This document shows, one piece after another, positions 37,197-45,422 of a stretch of DNA of 64,000 nt. A program made the translations under genes and the position numbers. Source of the stretch: Haloarcula regularis (GTDB lineage: Archaea > Halobacteriota > Halobacteria > Halobacteriales > Haloarculaceae); the NCBI RefSeq assembly GCF_029338315.1, contig NZ_CP119794.1:558001-622000 (forward strand). The letters are read 5' to 3'. Each line of letters begins with the position of its first letter. The first letter of the stretch is position 1. A model generated the notes under the pieces. That model was given only the letters and a program-made list of their open reading frames with translations, was not told where the DNA came from and did no database searches.

Positions 37197-38835
37197 ATGC
37201 AACGGCACCACCGCTCGACCGCCGGCCAGTTCGTCGACGAGGCGGTCACAGCCCTCCCAAACGACGCAATCCGCAGCCGTGATGCACACAAGAACGCTCC
37301 CGTACTCGTGATTCGGGCTGACCGAGTCCAGCAGGTCCTTTCGACACTTCGCTCCGAGACAGGGCTCGATCACTGCTCGTGTGTGACTGCCCAGGAGTAC
37401 GACGATCGCTTCGAGACGGTCTATCACCTCACCAGCTACGACGACCGGAGGCGCGAGCTGTCGGTCGTCGTCCCCACGACCAAAGACGACCCCGTCAGCG
37501 AGTCGGCCACACCGGTCTACCGGACGGCCGAGTGGCACGAGCGGGAGGCCTACGACCTCGTGGGAATCGAGTACCAGGGTCATCCGGACCTCCGGCGCAT
37601 TCTGCTTCCGGAGACGTGGCAGGGTCACCCACTCCGCAAAGACGACGACCAGAACCAGCCACAGATCGTGCCGCTGCGCGAGCGCGCCAACCCCCTCCAA
37701 GATGACAGTCGGCAGGGTGAGACGATGTTTCTCAATATCGGTCCCCACCATCCGTCGACCCACGGCGTGCTCCACCTGGAGGCGGTCCTCGACGGCGAGC
37801 AGGTAGCTGACGTCGAGCCGGATATCGGCTACATCCACCGATGCGAGGAACAGATGTGCCAGCGAGGAACCTACCGCCACCAGATCATGCCCTATCCCGA
37901 TCGCTGGGATTGGGGTGGCGCGGGCCTGCTCAACGAGTGGGCCTACGCCCGCGTCATCGAGGATCTCGCCGATATCGACGTCCCCGAATACGCCCAGGTC
38001 ATCCGGACGATGAGCGCCGAGCTGTCGCGCATCCTCTCGCATCTCTTGGCCACTGCGATGTACGCCCTCGACGTCAGCGGCGAGTTCACCGCGACCTTCA
38101 TGTACGGCTTCCGGGACCGGGAAGTCGTCCAGGACCTCCTGGAGGACCTGACCGGCCAGCGGATGATGTTTAACTACTTCCGGGTCGGCGGCGTCGCCTG
38201 GGACATTCCCGAACCCCGAGCGGAATTCTTCGAGAACGTGCGTGCCTTCACAGATACCCTTCCACAGAAGCTGGCGGAGTATCACAAGCTGCTGACGAGC
38301 AACGAAGTGTTCCAGGTTCGCTGTGTTGACACTGGTGAACTGCCGCCCGAGGTCGCAAAGCAATACGGCTGTACGGGGCCGGTCGCTCGCGGCTCCGGCA
38401 TCGACTACGACCTCCGGCGGGACGACCCTTACGGCTACTACGAACACCTCGACTGGGACGTCGTCACCGAGGACGGGTGCGACAACTTCGCGCGCGTCCT
38501 CGTCCGCCTGCGGGAGATCGAGGAATCGGCAGCCATCGTAGAGCAGTGCGTGGATCTTCTCGAAGACTGGCCAAACGAGGAGCGCATCTGCCAGGCCAAC
38601 GTTCCGCGGACGCTACGGCCCGCTGGCGAGTGCTACAGGGCCGTCGAGGGTGCCAAAGGTGAACTCGGGATCTACATCCGTGCCGACGGCACCGACACCC
38701 CCGCCCGGTTCAAGATCCGTGGGCCGTCGTTCTCGAATCTGTCAGCACTGCCGGCGATGGGAGCGGGTGAGTACGTTCCCGATCTGGTCGCGACCCTCGG
38801 GAGCCTCGACACCATCATGGGAGGTGGATCGGTGA
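37197..38835 (+). CDS. nuoCD: NADH-quinone oxidoreductase subunit CD (isolated copy)
   Basis: Fused NuoC and NuoD of the complex I peripheral arm. NuoC part: [20 protein letters not shown] and [20 protein letters not shown]. NuoD part: [20 protein letters not shown] and [18 protein letters not shown], with the C terminus [13 protein letters not shown]. The expected end MGEVDR-stop would fall at 38833-38835, but two bases are missing (or one extra) around 38818-38824, so the frame reads through into the next gene. No other nuo gene is near; haloarchaea normally carry nuoCD inside a nuo operon. The N terminus is divergent. This may be a second, transferred copy. Confidence 0.85.
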
Positions 38836-38837
38836 CG

Positions 38838-39130
38838 ATGACACCCTCGACGCTGTGGGGCGACGACTCCGCCCACCAAGTGACGTGCATCGCCTGCGGC
38901 GAGACGCTCGACCGCGATGACGCACGTGAGTACGACAAACACGGTGACCGCTGGGACCGCGAGGAAAAGCAGTTCGAGTACCTCTGTAAACCCTGTCACC
39001 GTGCGTGCTGCCACCAGAACCGCGACGGACTCGAAGCGATGCTCGTGGCGGCCGACGCCGGGCAAACCACCCGCAAGACTTTCTGAGACAGTTCTGCGAG
39101 CTTGCAGCAGAAGACGCAGAGATCAAGTAA
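38838..39130 (+). pseudogene. Zinc-ribbon protein gene (DUF7562-like), fused and truncated
   Basis: ATG 38838 begins [20 protein letters not shown], then [34 protein letters not shown] and [12 protein letters not shown]. This is a known type of small haloarchaeal protein with CxxC and CxxC-x3-C groups (remembered as DUF7562). It is in frame with nuoCD only because of the lesion at the nuoCD end. Its own 3' end is also broken: one T is missing at 39079-39083, after which [16 protein letters not shown] continues, and TAA at 39128 looks like a mutated CAA. Three lesions close together suggest real decay. Confidence 0.6.
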
Positions 39131-39406
39131 GAGCTCGAATACGTGACTCTCCCTCCTGGAGGTGCTATCGTACTGGCCGTCCTGCGCCTGGTTTGCCGAG
39201 CGAACACCGATGCCGCGACAGGCTCATGACCCAGACACATCTCGGAAAACGGAAGCCGCATCAGGCGATGAGAGACGCCCCCCTCGCTACGACGCCGGGC
39301 TGTCTCGACCCGGGGGACTGAACAACACTGGGGCGGCTGGACGGGTAACCGGGAGCTCGGCCCTGCTGGAACCACGATCAGCTCGACGTCTGTCCGGGAC
39401 CTCAGT

Positions 39407-39690
39407 ATGGTTCTGCGCCGCCGTCGTTTCCTCCGACTCGTCGGGAGTACCGGTTCGATAGCCCTCGCAGGGTGCAACTCGTCTCCCGAACCCCATCCAT
39501 CGAGATGCCGGCGGACGGGCTGAGAGACGAACAAATCCCCGTCGAAATCACTGGTCTGGAGCCGGGGACGTCGGTGACGGTCCGGTCTTTGACCCGGAGC
39601 CGAAGTGGAGCGAGCGATCTCGACCGGGGACACTCGGCGGCGAATCATCGCTCGGAAGCGACGAGGAGCACGACTCGACGCAGGGCCAGT
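39407..39690 (+). pseudogene. Remnant of a Tat-lipoprotein acyl-CoA thioesterase/BAAT-family gene
   Basis: ATG 39407 opens MVLRRRRFLRLVGSTGSIAL then AGC, a twin-arginine lipoprotein signal. In the next frame follows IEMPADGLRDEQIPVEITGL then EPGTSVTVRSLTR, the start of the acyl-CoA thioester hydrolase/BAAT N-terminal domain. Coding similarity fades near 39600, and the hydrolase domain is absent. Both a frameshift and a truncation are visible, so this is a dead fragment. Confidence 0.65.
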
Positions 39691-39697
39691 CGGTGCG

Positions 39698-39835
39698 CTA
39701 GTGGAGAACGGTGTACTCTCGGCGGGAGATAAGCAGGGCTATGACTCGTTCGTTCGAAAGAAGCCGGGCCGGAAATGAGTGACCGGCGGTGACCACGTCG
39801 TGACACACCTCACACTCGACGCGCCCGTTTTGCAT
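39698..39835 (-). CDS. Possible 45-residue CxxC microprotein
   Basis: MQNGRVECEVCHDVVTAGHS, then FPARLLSNERVIALLIS and a short tail. One CxxCH motif and a compact hydrophobic core resemble half of a zinc-finger microprotein; a Cys (PTC) lies just upstream of the ATG in the same open frame. It may be a remnant of a longer gene. Confidence 0.3.
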   Translation of the reverse strand: MQNGRVECEVCHDVVTAGHSFPARLLSNERVIALLISRREYTVLH

Positions 39836-40161
39836 CTTGTGAACGCAGGTGGGGCGTCGAGCGAAGTGAAATTCAAAGCGGGGGCGGAGTTATCGAAGGC
39901 GTGAACTGAGTCGCCGCGGCTCGGGCCGGGGACTCGTACGCAGCACACTCACGTGGATGCACCGCCGGATGGCTGTGCCGTATCGCGCGAATGCACCACG
40001 AATTACCGCCCGTCAGTACGTACAGCGTCGGTCGATACAGGAGAACACACGTCCCGGGGCAGATGTCGACCTTACCGGATCTTCTCAGTACCGTCGTGCA
40101 AAATTCAGGTTAGTTATCGTGGGGAAATATATTTGCCCCTGGTAAACTCATCTGCATCGTA
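39836..40161 (+). promoter_or_regulatory. Intergenic region with the promoter of the 40162 gene
   Basis: AAATATATTT at 40125-40134 is a strong TATA box 28-37 bases before the ATG at 40162. I see no gene in the rest of this interval. Confidence 0.55.
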
Positions 40162-40818
40162 ATGTCTAACAGCACTGAATGGACCACTGAGGATCTTCGG
40201 GGGTATATCGAATATATCGAAGAAGACCTAGATGACATCGGGGAGTATATCATGGATCAGTACAATATGGACTATTCCAATCGAGAAGAGCATTGGGCCT
40301 ATTTTGCAGCCGCAGTTCACAACTATCTCCGAACACAGGTCAGTTACTACGATCAACACGACGGGTACCGGAGACCGAGAACAACGTGGGAACACGGTGG
40401 TAGATGTGGTGACCAGTGCATTCTAGCGGCCTCGATTTTTTCCAGTTACGGATATCCGTGGCGGATCGTGAACGTCGAAAGTCCACAGTACGATCGGATT
40501 CACGCATTGCTAGAGGTGGGATTCCCCGAAGAGAAAGGGCTGAGTGAGTCTGGTGTTCGGGACGGGCTCGCGAAGTTTTATCAGGCCAATCCCGTCGACC
40601 ATGGCCGCATTTCCCGAAATTACGCTTGGAAAGACATCATGTTTTACCCAATGGATACAGAGTATAGTGACTGGGTCGGTGGCATACAGAATTTGGTCGA
40701 CTCCGGTTTCGCCGAGCAGTATTCTGATGGCACTTGGGGATGGACGAAACATCGACGGAACCTCGATGCGGCTTTTGATGGTCACCGGACGTTTATCGGA
40801 GAGGAGATCTATTCCTGA
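40162..40818 (+). CDS. Transglutaminase-like cysteine-protease-fold protein, low GC
   Basis: 218 residues. GGRCGDQCILAASIFSSYGY has the Cys of the transglutaminase/papain-like core at the helix start, RIHALLEVGF the His, and FYPMDTEYSDWVGG a candidate Asp, in the standard C-H-D order. Codons end in A or T far more often than in neighbours, pointing to recent acquisition. There is no signal peptide or membrane segment, so it acts in the cytosol. Substrate unknown; a peptidase, an amidase or an effector-like deamidase are all possible. It stands alone with its own promoter. Confidence 0.7.
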   Translation: MSNSTEWTTEDLRGYIEYIEEDLDDIGEYIMDQYNMDYSNREEHWAYFAAAVHNYLRTQVSYYDQHDGYRRPRTTWEHGGRCGDQCILAASIFSSYGYPWRIVNVESPQYDRIHALLEVGFPEEKGLSESGVRDGLAKFYQANPVDHGRISRNYAWKDIMFYPMDTEYSDWVGGIQNLVDSGFAEQYSDGTWGWTKHRRNLDAAFDGHRTFIGEEIYS

Positions 40819-40898
40819 CTCGGAGTTGACAACGCACAGTCAGTGACCGATTGGTCTAGCGACGTCGAAGAGAGTCGAACATCACGATCGTGCGCTGG

Positions 40899-41170
40899 TC
40901 AGTCGATATCGGCGCCGTACGTCGCGATCCACTTGTCGAACGCACTGCTGGTCGACTGCCGAAGGTCCATGCGCACCAGTCCAGCGGCGCGGTCGGCGGC
41001 AGATTCGATGGCGTGCTCGACGGACTGGATGATGCCCAGGACTTCTTTGCGAGGCGTTTACTCACGAACTGGACGTGGCCGTTGGTCGATTCGGAGACAC
41101 CACCCATCCGTTGCAGCACGCGGTACACGGTCGACAGCGACGTGTCAGTCACCTCGGCGGCATTTGGCAC
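40899..41170 (-). pseudogene. Remnant of a winged-helix regulator
   Basis: From a GTG at 41170: PNAAEVTDTSLSTVYRVLQR then MGGVSESTNGHVQFVSKRLA, a recognition helix and wing. The following coiled helix (EVLGIIQSVEHAIESAADRA … FDKWIATYGADID) is in another frame; one base is missing around 41043-41048. The N-terminal part expected of such haloarchaeal regulators is absent. Likely a truncated gene. Confidence 0.5.
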
Positions 41171-41246
41171 GTCCCCTCTGACCGGTTAGCGGTCGGACTC
41201 ACTGACCGGTATTTGTTTATCGACCGCTCGTGACACCACACAAACG

Positions 41247-41402
41247 ATGGTCCTCCAATACCTCCTCCCGGCCCTGCTTGGGTTCGTTTTCGTAATGGGC
41301 GCTGCCTACGCTGGCACGCTCCGGGCGTTAGAGGTCTATTTCGACCCGAACCGCCAGAGCATCTTTCTGTCAGATGACCACGACCCGCCGAGCGGTCAAT
41401 AA
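41247..41402 (+). CDS. 51-residue membrane microprotein
   Basis: Reads MVLQYLLPALLGFVFVMGAA, then YAGTLRALEVYFDPNRQSIF and an acidic tail. One N-terminal membrane helix is followed by a soluble tail. A TATA-like GTTTATC lies about 25-35 bases upstream. Codon use is coding-like (many G/C third positions). Function unknown. Confidence 0.5.
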   Translation: MVLQYLLPALLGFVFVMGAAYAGTLRALEVYFDPNRQSIFLSDDHDPPSGQ

Positions 41403-42183
41403 CGCACACAGCCCACTCACCCTCGCCGGCCGACGCCAGCGGGTCGACGGCACCGATGACCAGCAACTCGACGTCGGTCGCTCCCACACGAGCGAGTCGG
41501 TCACTACTCGGCGATTCACTCCCGGCTGAGACACACCGCATACCGGACCTGCGCGGGCAGGGCCGAAGCGTCCAGGCAGTCACGAGGCTGGCGTTCCTCG
41601 GACGAGCACGGTGCGTGTGCGCGTGATCGCGGACGTCGTCACCATCGATAGCGTGCCCGCGAAGCGACACACCGTGCGCCCAGGCATCGACCGGACCACG
41701 ACCGGGTCGTCCGAGCGCCGGAGCCAGCGGCGACCGTCGACGTGGTCGGCGACGTGGGGCTATCACCGACCACCTGAAGCATGGTTGGCCGAAGAATGCT
41801 CTCGACGAGCGCTGTGATGTTAGCGTTGATGTCCTTGAGAAACACTACGACGCGCGGGGCGGGGAAACGACATGGACGGCGTGACTATGTAACCGAGTTA
41901 TCGAACTAGACTTTATCGATAGTCTTGATGACCGGGCACTCGGAGGCGTTCTGCGTCTCGATCTCGTTCGCTCGGGATCCGGTTTCAGCGCACGTGATTA
42001 ATCAGCCGTGGGAACGACGCATGAGGGGTGGTTTCCGGGTACGATTCGACGCCAGGGTCTTCGATGAGGTCAGGGGGTGGCCGTCAGAACGATAGCGTCG
42101 TGCATCGTCCTGCCGACTGCATGTTCTAGATTCGCCGTGAGATCGCGGTGTCACGCGTGGCGTCACTCTCCTCGGCCGTATTC
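41403..42183. other. 781-base interval with unrecognised gene remnants
   Basis: No intact gene. Short minus-strand stretches look once-coding, for example LVESILRPTMLQVVGDSP (about 41750-41830) and ATDVELLVIGAVDPLASAGE (about 41420-41490), but stops and frame changes break them, and I recognise no family. A minus-strand end …ASECPVIKTIDKV precedes a stop near 41910. Confidence 0.4.
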
Positions 42184-43395
42184 TCAGGGGGGGAGAGAAG
42201 TGTTGGCGACCTGGCGGCGTCGCAGCCGGCGAATCACCGCGTCAGGAACGGCCTTGAAAACGCAATTGCGGAGTCGACAGCCGAGACTGGACTGCATCGT
42301 CCCCAAGCGGCCGAGTCGGTGAGATTCGTGGCGGACACGGTTCGCACGCGGTTTGCGCTCGCGTTCGTACGCTGCGAACGCAGCCTCGTGACCGTCGTGG
42401 GAGGCGATGGCGTCCGCGAGTGTCAATCCATCTTCGATGGCCTGTGCCGCGCCCTGTCCGGCAAACGGAAGCATTGCGTGGGCGGCGTCGCCGGCGAGTA
42501 CAACGCGGCCACGGGACCAGGAGTCGAGCGCCGGGAGGTCGGTAAGTTCGGTGATGATGAGGTCGGCGGGGTCGAGCCCGTCCAGTATCGACGGGATCGG
42601 TTCGGGATACTCGGCGAGGTAGTCACGCAGTGCAGCCTCACGTATTTCAGGGTCTGCCTGGCCGTCAGTGAGCGGTTCGGGTGCGGTCGCAAACCAGTAG
42701 AATCGATCCGTATCGATGGGGGCACCGCCGGTGTACGTGCCAGTGCCCCATACCTCGAATCCCTGTGTCCGGTACAGTTCAGAAAGCTCAAGCGTCACGA
42801 GGGCACGGTACGCGACGGCCCCGAGGGGGCGCGGATCGACTCCCGGGGCGACCGCCTCACGAACAGTCGAGTGGATGCCGTCCGCACCGACGAGGATGTC
42901 CGGCTCGATCGTCGTGCCGTCCTCGAAGTGGGCTTTCGGCGGGTCAGTAGTGACGACATCCACGCAGTCCATTCCGGTCTGTACGTCGGTGTTCAACTTC
43001 CTGAGAAGAATGCGCTGGAGGTCGGCACGGTGGATGGCGACGGATCCGTAGCCAAACTCATTGCGTTCGACGCCGTCTAAATCGAATCGCGTCATGAACT
43101 CGCCGTCCAGTGACCGTAGACCACCGTTCTGGAGCGGGACACCGGCATCACGGATCGAAGTGGCGATGCCGAGGCGGTCGAAGACGAGCATGGCGTTCGT
43201 CTGGAGCAGGATGCCAGCGCCGACGGGTCTATACTCGGCAGCGGCCTCGTACAAGGTCGGCGAGATGCCCCGTTGTTCGAGCGCAACCGCCGTGGTGAGT
43301 CCGCAGATGCCACCACCTACGATGGCGATATCCGCGTTCGCTTCGAAGTCCCGGGTCGTCTGGTCGTGCGGCGGGGGTGACTGTTCCATCGTCAT
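42184..43395 (-). CDS. FAD-dependent aromatic-type monooxygenase
   Basis: 403 residues of the salicylate/4-hydroxybenzoate hydroxylase group. ADIAIVGGGICGLTTAVALE is the GxGxxG ADP-binding motif. ILVGADGIHSTVREAV is the DG motif, and VVLAGDAAHAMLPFAGQGAA the GD motif, all flavoprotein monooxygenase signatures. The substrate is unknown; family members hydroxylate aromatic acids. The start is at 43395 (MTMEQSPPP) or 43389. It is divergent from regulator B, which probably controls it. Confidence 0.87.
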   Translation of the reverse strand: MTMEQSPPPHDQTTRDFEANADIAIVGGGICGLTTAVALEQRGISPTLYEAAAEYRPVGAGILLQTNAMLVFDRLGIATSIRDAGVPLQNGGLRSLDGEFMTRFDLDGVERNEFGYGSVAIHRADLQRILLRKLNTDVQTGMDCVDVVTTDPPKAHFEDGTTIEPDILVGADGIHSTVREAVAPGVDPRPLGAVAYRALVTLELSELYRTQGFEVWGTGTYTGGAPIDTDRFYWFATAPEPLTDGQADPEIREAALRDYLAEYPEPIPSILDGLDPADLIITELTDLPALDSWSRGRVVLAGDAAHAMLPFAGQGAAQAIEDGLTLADAIASHDGHEAAFAAYERERKPRANRVRHESHRLGRLGTMQSSLGCRLRNCVFKAVPDAVIRRLRRRQVANTSLPP

Positions 43396-43446
43396 ATATC
43401 CAGGTACGGGTGTTAATCGGAACGGGGTTCTGTGGGTCATCCGCGC

Positions 43447-43454
43447 TATTTTAA
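43447..43454 (+). promoter_or_regulatory. TATA box of regulator B
   Basis: TATTTTAA, 26-33 bases upstream of the ATG at 43480. This supports a leaderless start at MRYLTV rather than the in-frame ATGs at 43432 or 43468. Confidence 0.6.
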
Positions 43455-43479
43455 GGCAATCGCTGCGATGGGTTCTGAT

Positions 43480-44136
43480 ATGCGGTATTTGACAGTCCGC
43501 TTAGCGCCCACCGAAGTGGCGGGGTTCCACCCGCTCGGGAAGCGTCTCACCGATGAACCGTCGGTTCAGCGGGATGCGATCCACCATGTGGAACTCCTCG
43601 ATGACGGCACGGTCCTAACGCTCGCTGAGGGGAGCGGAGATCGAGAGCGCTACGAGGAGATTATGTCGTCATCTTCTTTCGTCCACGAGTACATGCTCTC
43701 AGGGGACGACCGCTGGATGGCGGTCAGCAGATTCGATCCGAACGAAGTCGTCCGCCAGGTACTCGAATGGCAACAGGAGGCAGATGTCGTCGTCGAGACG
43801 CCGATCCCGTTTCTGGCCGATGGCTCCCAGCGTGTAACCCTGTTAGGCGATCAGGCGTCATTCAGGGAGCTGTATCAGCAGTCGATGTCGACCGAATCGT
43901 TCACGTTCGAGATTGAGGAGACGGGTGAGTACAACCCTGCCACTGCTCGGTTCATGCGAGTGCTGACGGCCCGACAGCAGGAGGTACTGACGGCTGCCAT
44001 CGATGTCGGCTATTACAAGGCACCGCGTGAGGCCACTCACGAAGACGTCGCTGATGCGGTTGGGTTGGCACCGTCGACCGTCGGTGATCATCTTCGAAAG
44101 ATAGAGCAGCGCGTCTTCGAGACGATCATCAGGTGA
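43480..44136 (+). CDS. HTH-10 (bacterio-opsin activator-like) regulator B
   Basis: 218 residues, alignable end to end with regulator A (both open MRYLTV, share FHPLG, AIHHVELLDD/AIHHIELLDD, GDDRWMAVS/GDERWMAVS and ETPI blocks). The C-terminal HTH reads LTARQQEVLTAAIDVGYYKA then DVADAVGLAPSTVGDHLRK. It faces away from the FAD monooxygenase across about 85 bases, the usual setting of a pathway-specific activator or repressor. Confidence 0.88.
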   Translation: MRYLTVRLAPTEVAGFHPLGKRLTDEPSVQRDAIHHVELLDDGTVLTLAEGSGDRERYEEIMSSSSFVHEYMLSGDDRWMAVSRFDPNEVVRQVLEWQQEADVVVETPIPFLADGSQRVTLLGDQASFRELYQQSMSTESFTFEIEETGEYNPATARFMRVLTARQQEVLTAAIDVGYYKAPREATHEDVADAVGLAPSTVGDHLRKIEQRVFETIIR

Positions 44137-44277
44137 GTCCCCTCGGACAGTTACCCACGCCTTGTAACTGCAATTCAGGACTCGTCGAAATCCACAGCCG
44201 ATGATAGATTTCGACGGTTGTGCTGGATACTTAGTGCGTGCCAGCCGAACCATTACAATCGCTAACGGACTGATCGC

Positions 44278-44559
44278 GTGCCACAGAAACTTCCCGAAAG
44301 AATTTACAAAGCCATTACATACACGAAGTCAGTGAATCTGGATGCCCTGATAGTCGGATTCATCGCAGTGGCTGCTGGACTTCCCTCGGTATTCAAACCA
44401 CAGGCTGTAATCGACTTCACTTGCCGAATGAGTCCCCTCTGCAGATCCCCTCGACAATTGAGCCCTGCCGGACGAACGTACAATAGGATACTGGGTGGTG
44501 GACTCTCTTTTGTCGGGGTGCTACTGATTGTAGGCGTTCTTATCAGCACACTCAGCTGA
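44278..44559 (+). CDS. Small membrane protein, function unknown
   Basis: 93 residues from a GTG (GTGCCACAGAAA). Two hydrophobic segments, LDALIVGFIAVAAGLPSVF and GGGLSFVGVLLIVGVLIS, flank a polar loop with TCRMSPLCRSPRQL. Codon use is less GC-biased than the core genes. No family recognised. Confidence 0.5.
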   Translation: MPQKLPERIYKAITYTKSVNLDALIVGFIAVAAGLPSVFKPQAVIDFTCRMSPLCRSPRQLSPAGRTYNRILGGGLSFVGVLLIVGVLISTLS

Positions 44560-44669
44560 CTGTGTAGAACACGTTCGCAATCGATCAAACAGGCAGCTCA
44601 CCATTCGATTATTCATTTTACAGGACGGGTAAGAACGCGGTAGCTGAAGCCCAAAGACGTTTCCAGTAT

Positions 44670-44750
44670 TCAGCAGACGTATTTCGTTCGTTTCACGTCC
44701 ATTGCGATGGCGGAGACCTGCGCGCCGCAGTTATCGCACTGCGGGCTCAC
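44670..44750 (-). CDS. 26-residue CxxC microprotein
   Basis: GTG at 44750 begins MSPQCDNCGAQVSAIAMDVK and ends with a Cys before the stop. The start codon overlaps the stop of the next-upstream microprotein (GTGA), so the two are translationally coupled. CDNCG is a zinc-knuckle half-site; it might pair with its neighbour's CEFCG to make one ribbon. Confidence 0.35.
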   Translation of the reverse strand: MSPQCDNCGAQVSAIAMDVKRTKYVC

Positions 44751-44866
44751 GGCCGACACCCCTCATTGTCGAGCGCGGGGTAGCGCTGCTTTGGATCTTC
44801 GATGCCCGTTCCACAGAACTCACAGATGAGCGGGAGGCTCTCCGGCGAGTCGGAGACCCGACTCAC
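44747..44866 (-). CDS. 39-residue CxxC microprotein
   Basis: GTG 44866 begins MSRVSDSPESLPLICEFCGT and continues through IEDPKQRYPALDNEGCRP. CEFCG plus a C-terminal Cys resembles haloarchaeal zinc-finger microproteins. A TATA-like TATAAAA lies just past the tRNA-Trp 3' end (about 44906-44912). The longer open frame into the tRNA is not coding. Confidence 0.45.
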   Translation of the reverse strand: MSRVSDSPESLPLICEFCGTGIEDPKQRYPALDNEGCRP

Positions 44867-44920
44867 TGAGAACCACCACCAAAGTAGCGGCAAAATGCAC
44901 CGCTGTACTTTTATACTGAA

Positions 44921-45100
44921 TGGGGTCGGAGGGATTTGAACCCCCGATCGGCTGATATCTCCGTCCTGTGCCTCGGAACTCCAGAGGGTCATCGTCGCGA
45001 ACCGGTGATCAGCCGGCCGCTCAGTATATCAGCCCTAGAGTCTCGTCCCAGGCACGTGGCCTCTGGAGTCAGCCGCCTTCCCGGACTAGGCCACGACCCC
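44921..45100 (-). tRNA. tRNA-Trp (CCA) with 106-base intron
   Basis: 5' exon 45100-45063 (acceptor GGGGTCG, D stem GCCT/AGGC, anticodon stem GCTGA, loop CT-CCA-G) and 3' exon 44956-44921 (A, TCAGC, T arm with GGTTCAAATCC, acceptor CGACCCC, A). All stems pair. The intron lies after position 37. The bulge-helix-bulge is visible: CTCC pairs with GGAG, with 3-base bulges AGA and ATA cut after their second base. Archaeal tRNA-Trp introns of about this size are well known in haloarchaea. Confidence 0.95.
44957..45062 (-). ncRNA. tRNA-Trp intron encoding a box C/D guide RNA (C34 and U39)
   Basis: Box C-like ACGATGA at 44989-44995 is followed by CCTCTGGAGT (44978-44987), a perfect complement of the anticodon loop, and by a D'-like CCGA (44973-44976). 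The base opposite C34 is exactly five upstream of CCGA. GGCTGATAT (45026-45034) complements positions 38-43 region and is followed by box D CTGA (45021-45024); the base five upstream of box D pairs with U39. These are the two 2'-O-methylation sites known for haloarchaeal tRNA-Trp introns. Along the intron the U39 guide/box D comes before box C, with a GC hairpin between. Confidence 0.85.
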
Positions 45101-45154
45101 GCACTCCTGCCTTACCCGAGTTGCATTAAAGGGATTTCGGTTGGCAGACGGCGG

Positions 45155-45382
45155 TCACTCGCGGTCGGTGGCAGACCAGTCGCACTCCTGGCACTTGTAG
45201 CCGGTGACGAATTCGAGGGCAGAGGGCATGTACCCGACCGAGATGACGTTCTCGCCGCACTCGGGGCAGTCCCGGTCGGCGTCTTCGATCGGCTCGGCGT
45301 CCATCACGCTCTCGCCCTCGATGAGCTCGGCGAGGCTCTGGGGGGTCTGCATCCGTCCCTGCACGACGCGGTTATCGGCCAT
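45155..45382 (-). CDS. Small zinc-ribbon protein (DUF5795-type)
   Basis: 75 residues. CPECGENVISVGYM and YKCQECDWSA give two CxxC pairs for one zinc. The N-terminal part RVVQGRMQTPQSLAELIEGE is conserved in a haloarchaeal family I remember as DUF5795. Start MADNRVVQG at 45382; MSGMADN at 45391 is equally possible. Function unknown. Confidence 0.75.
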   Translation of the reverse strand: MADNRVVQGRMQTPQSLAELIEGESVMDAEPIEDADRDCPECGENVISVGYMPSALEFVTGYKCQECDWSATDRE

Positions 45383-45422
45383 ACCGGACACCGGTGCCAG
45401 ACGGGCCTAAAAGTTCCCGTTC

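Noticed and set aside
36426..38447. 673-codon minus-strand frame continuous with regulator A
   Set aside because: The part upstream of 37082 is antisense to nuoCD; a TATA box and the family's MRYLTV start place the gene start at 37082.
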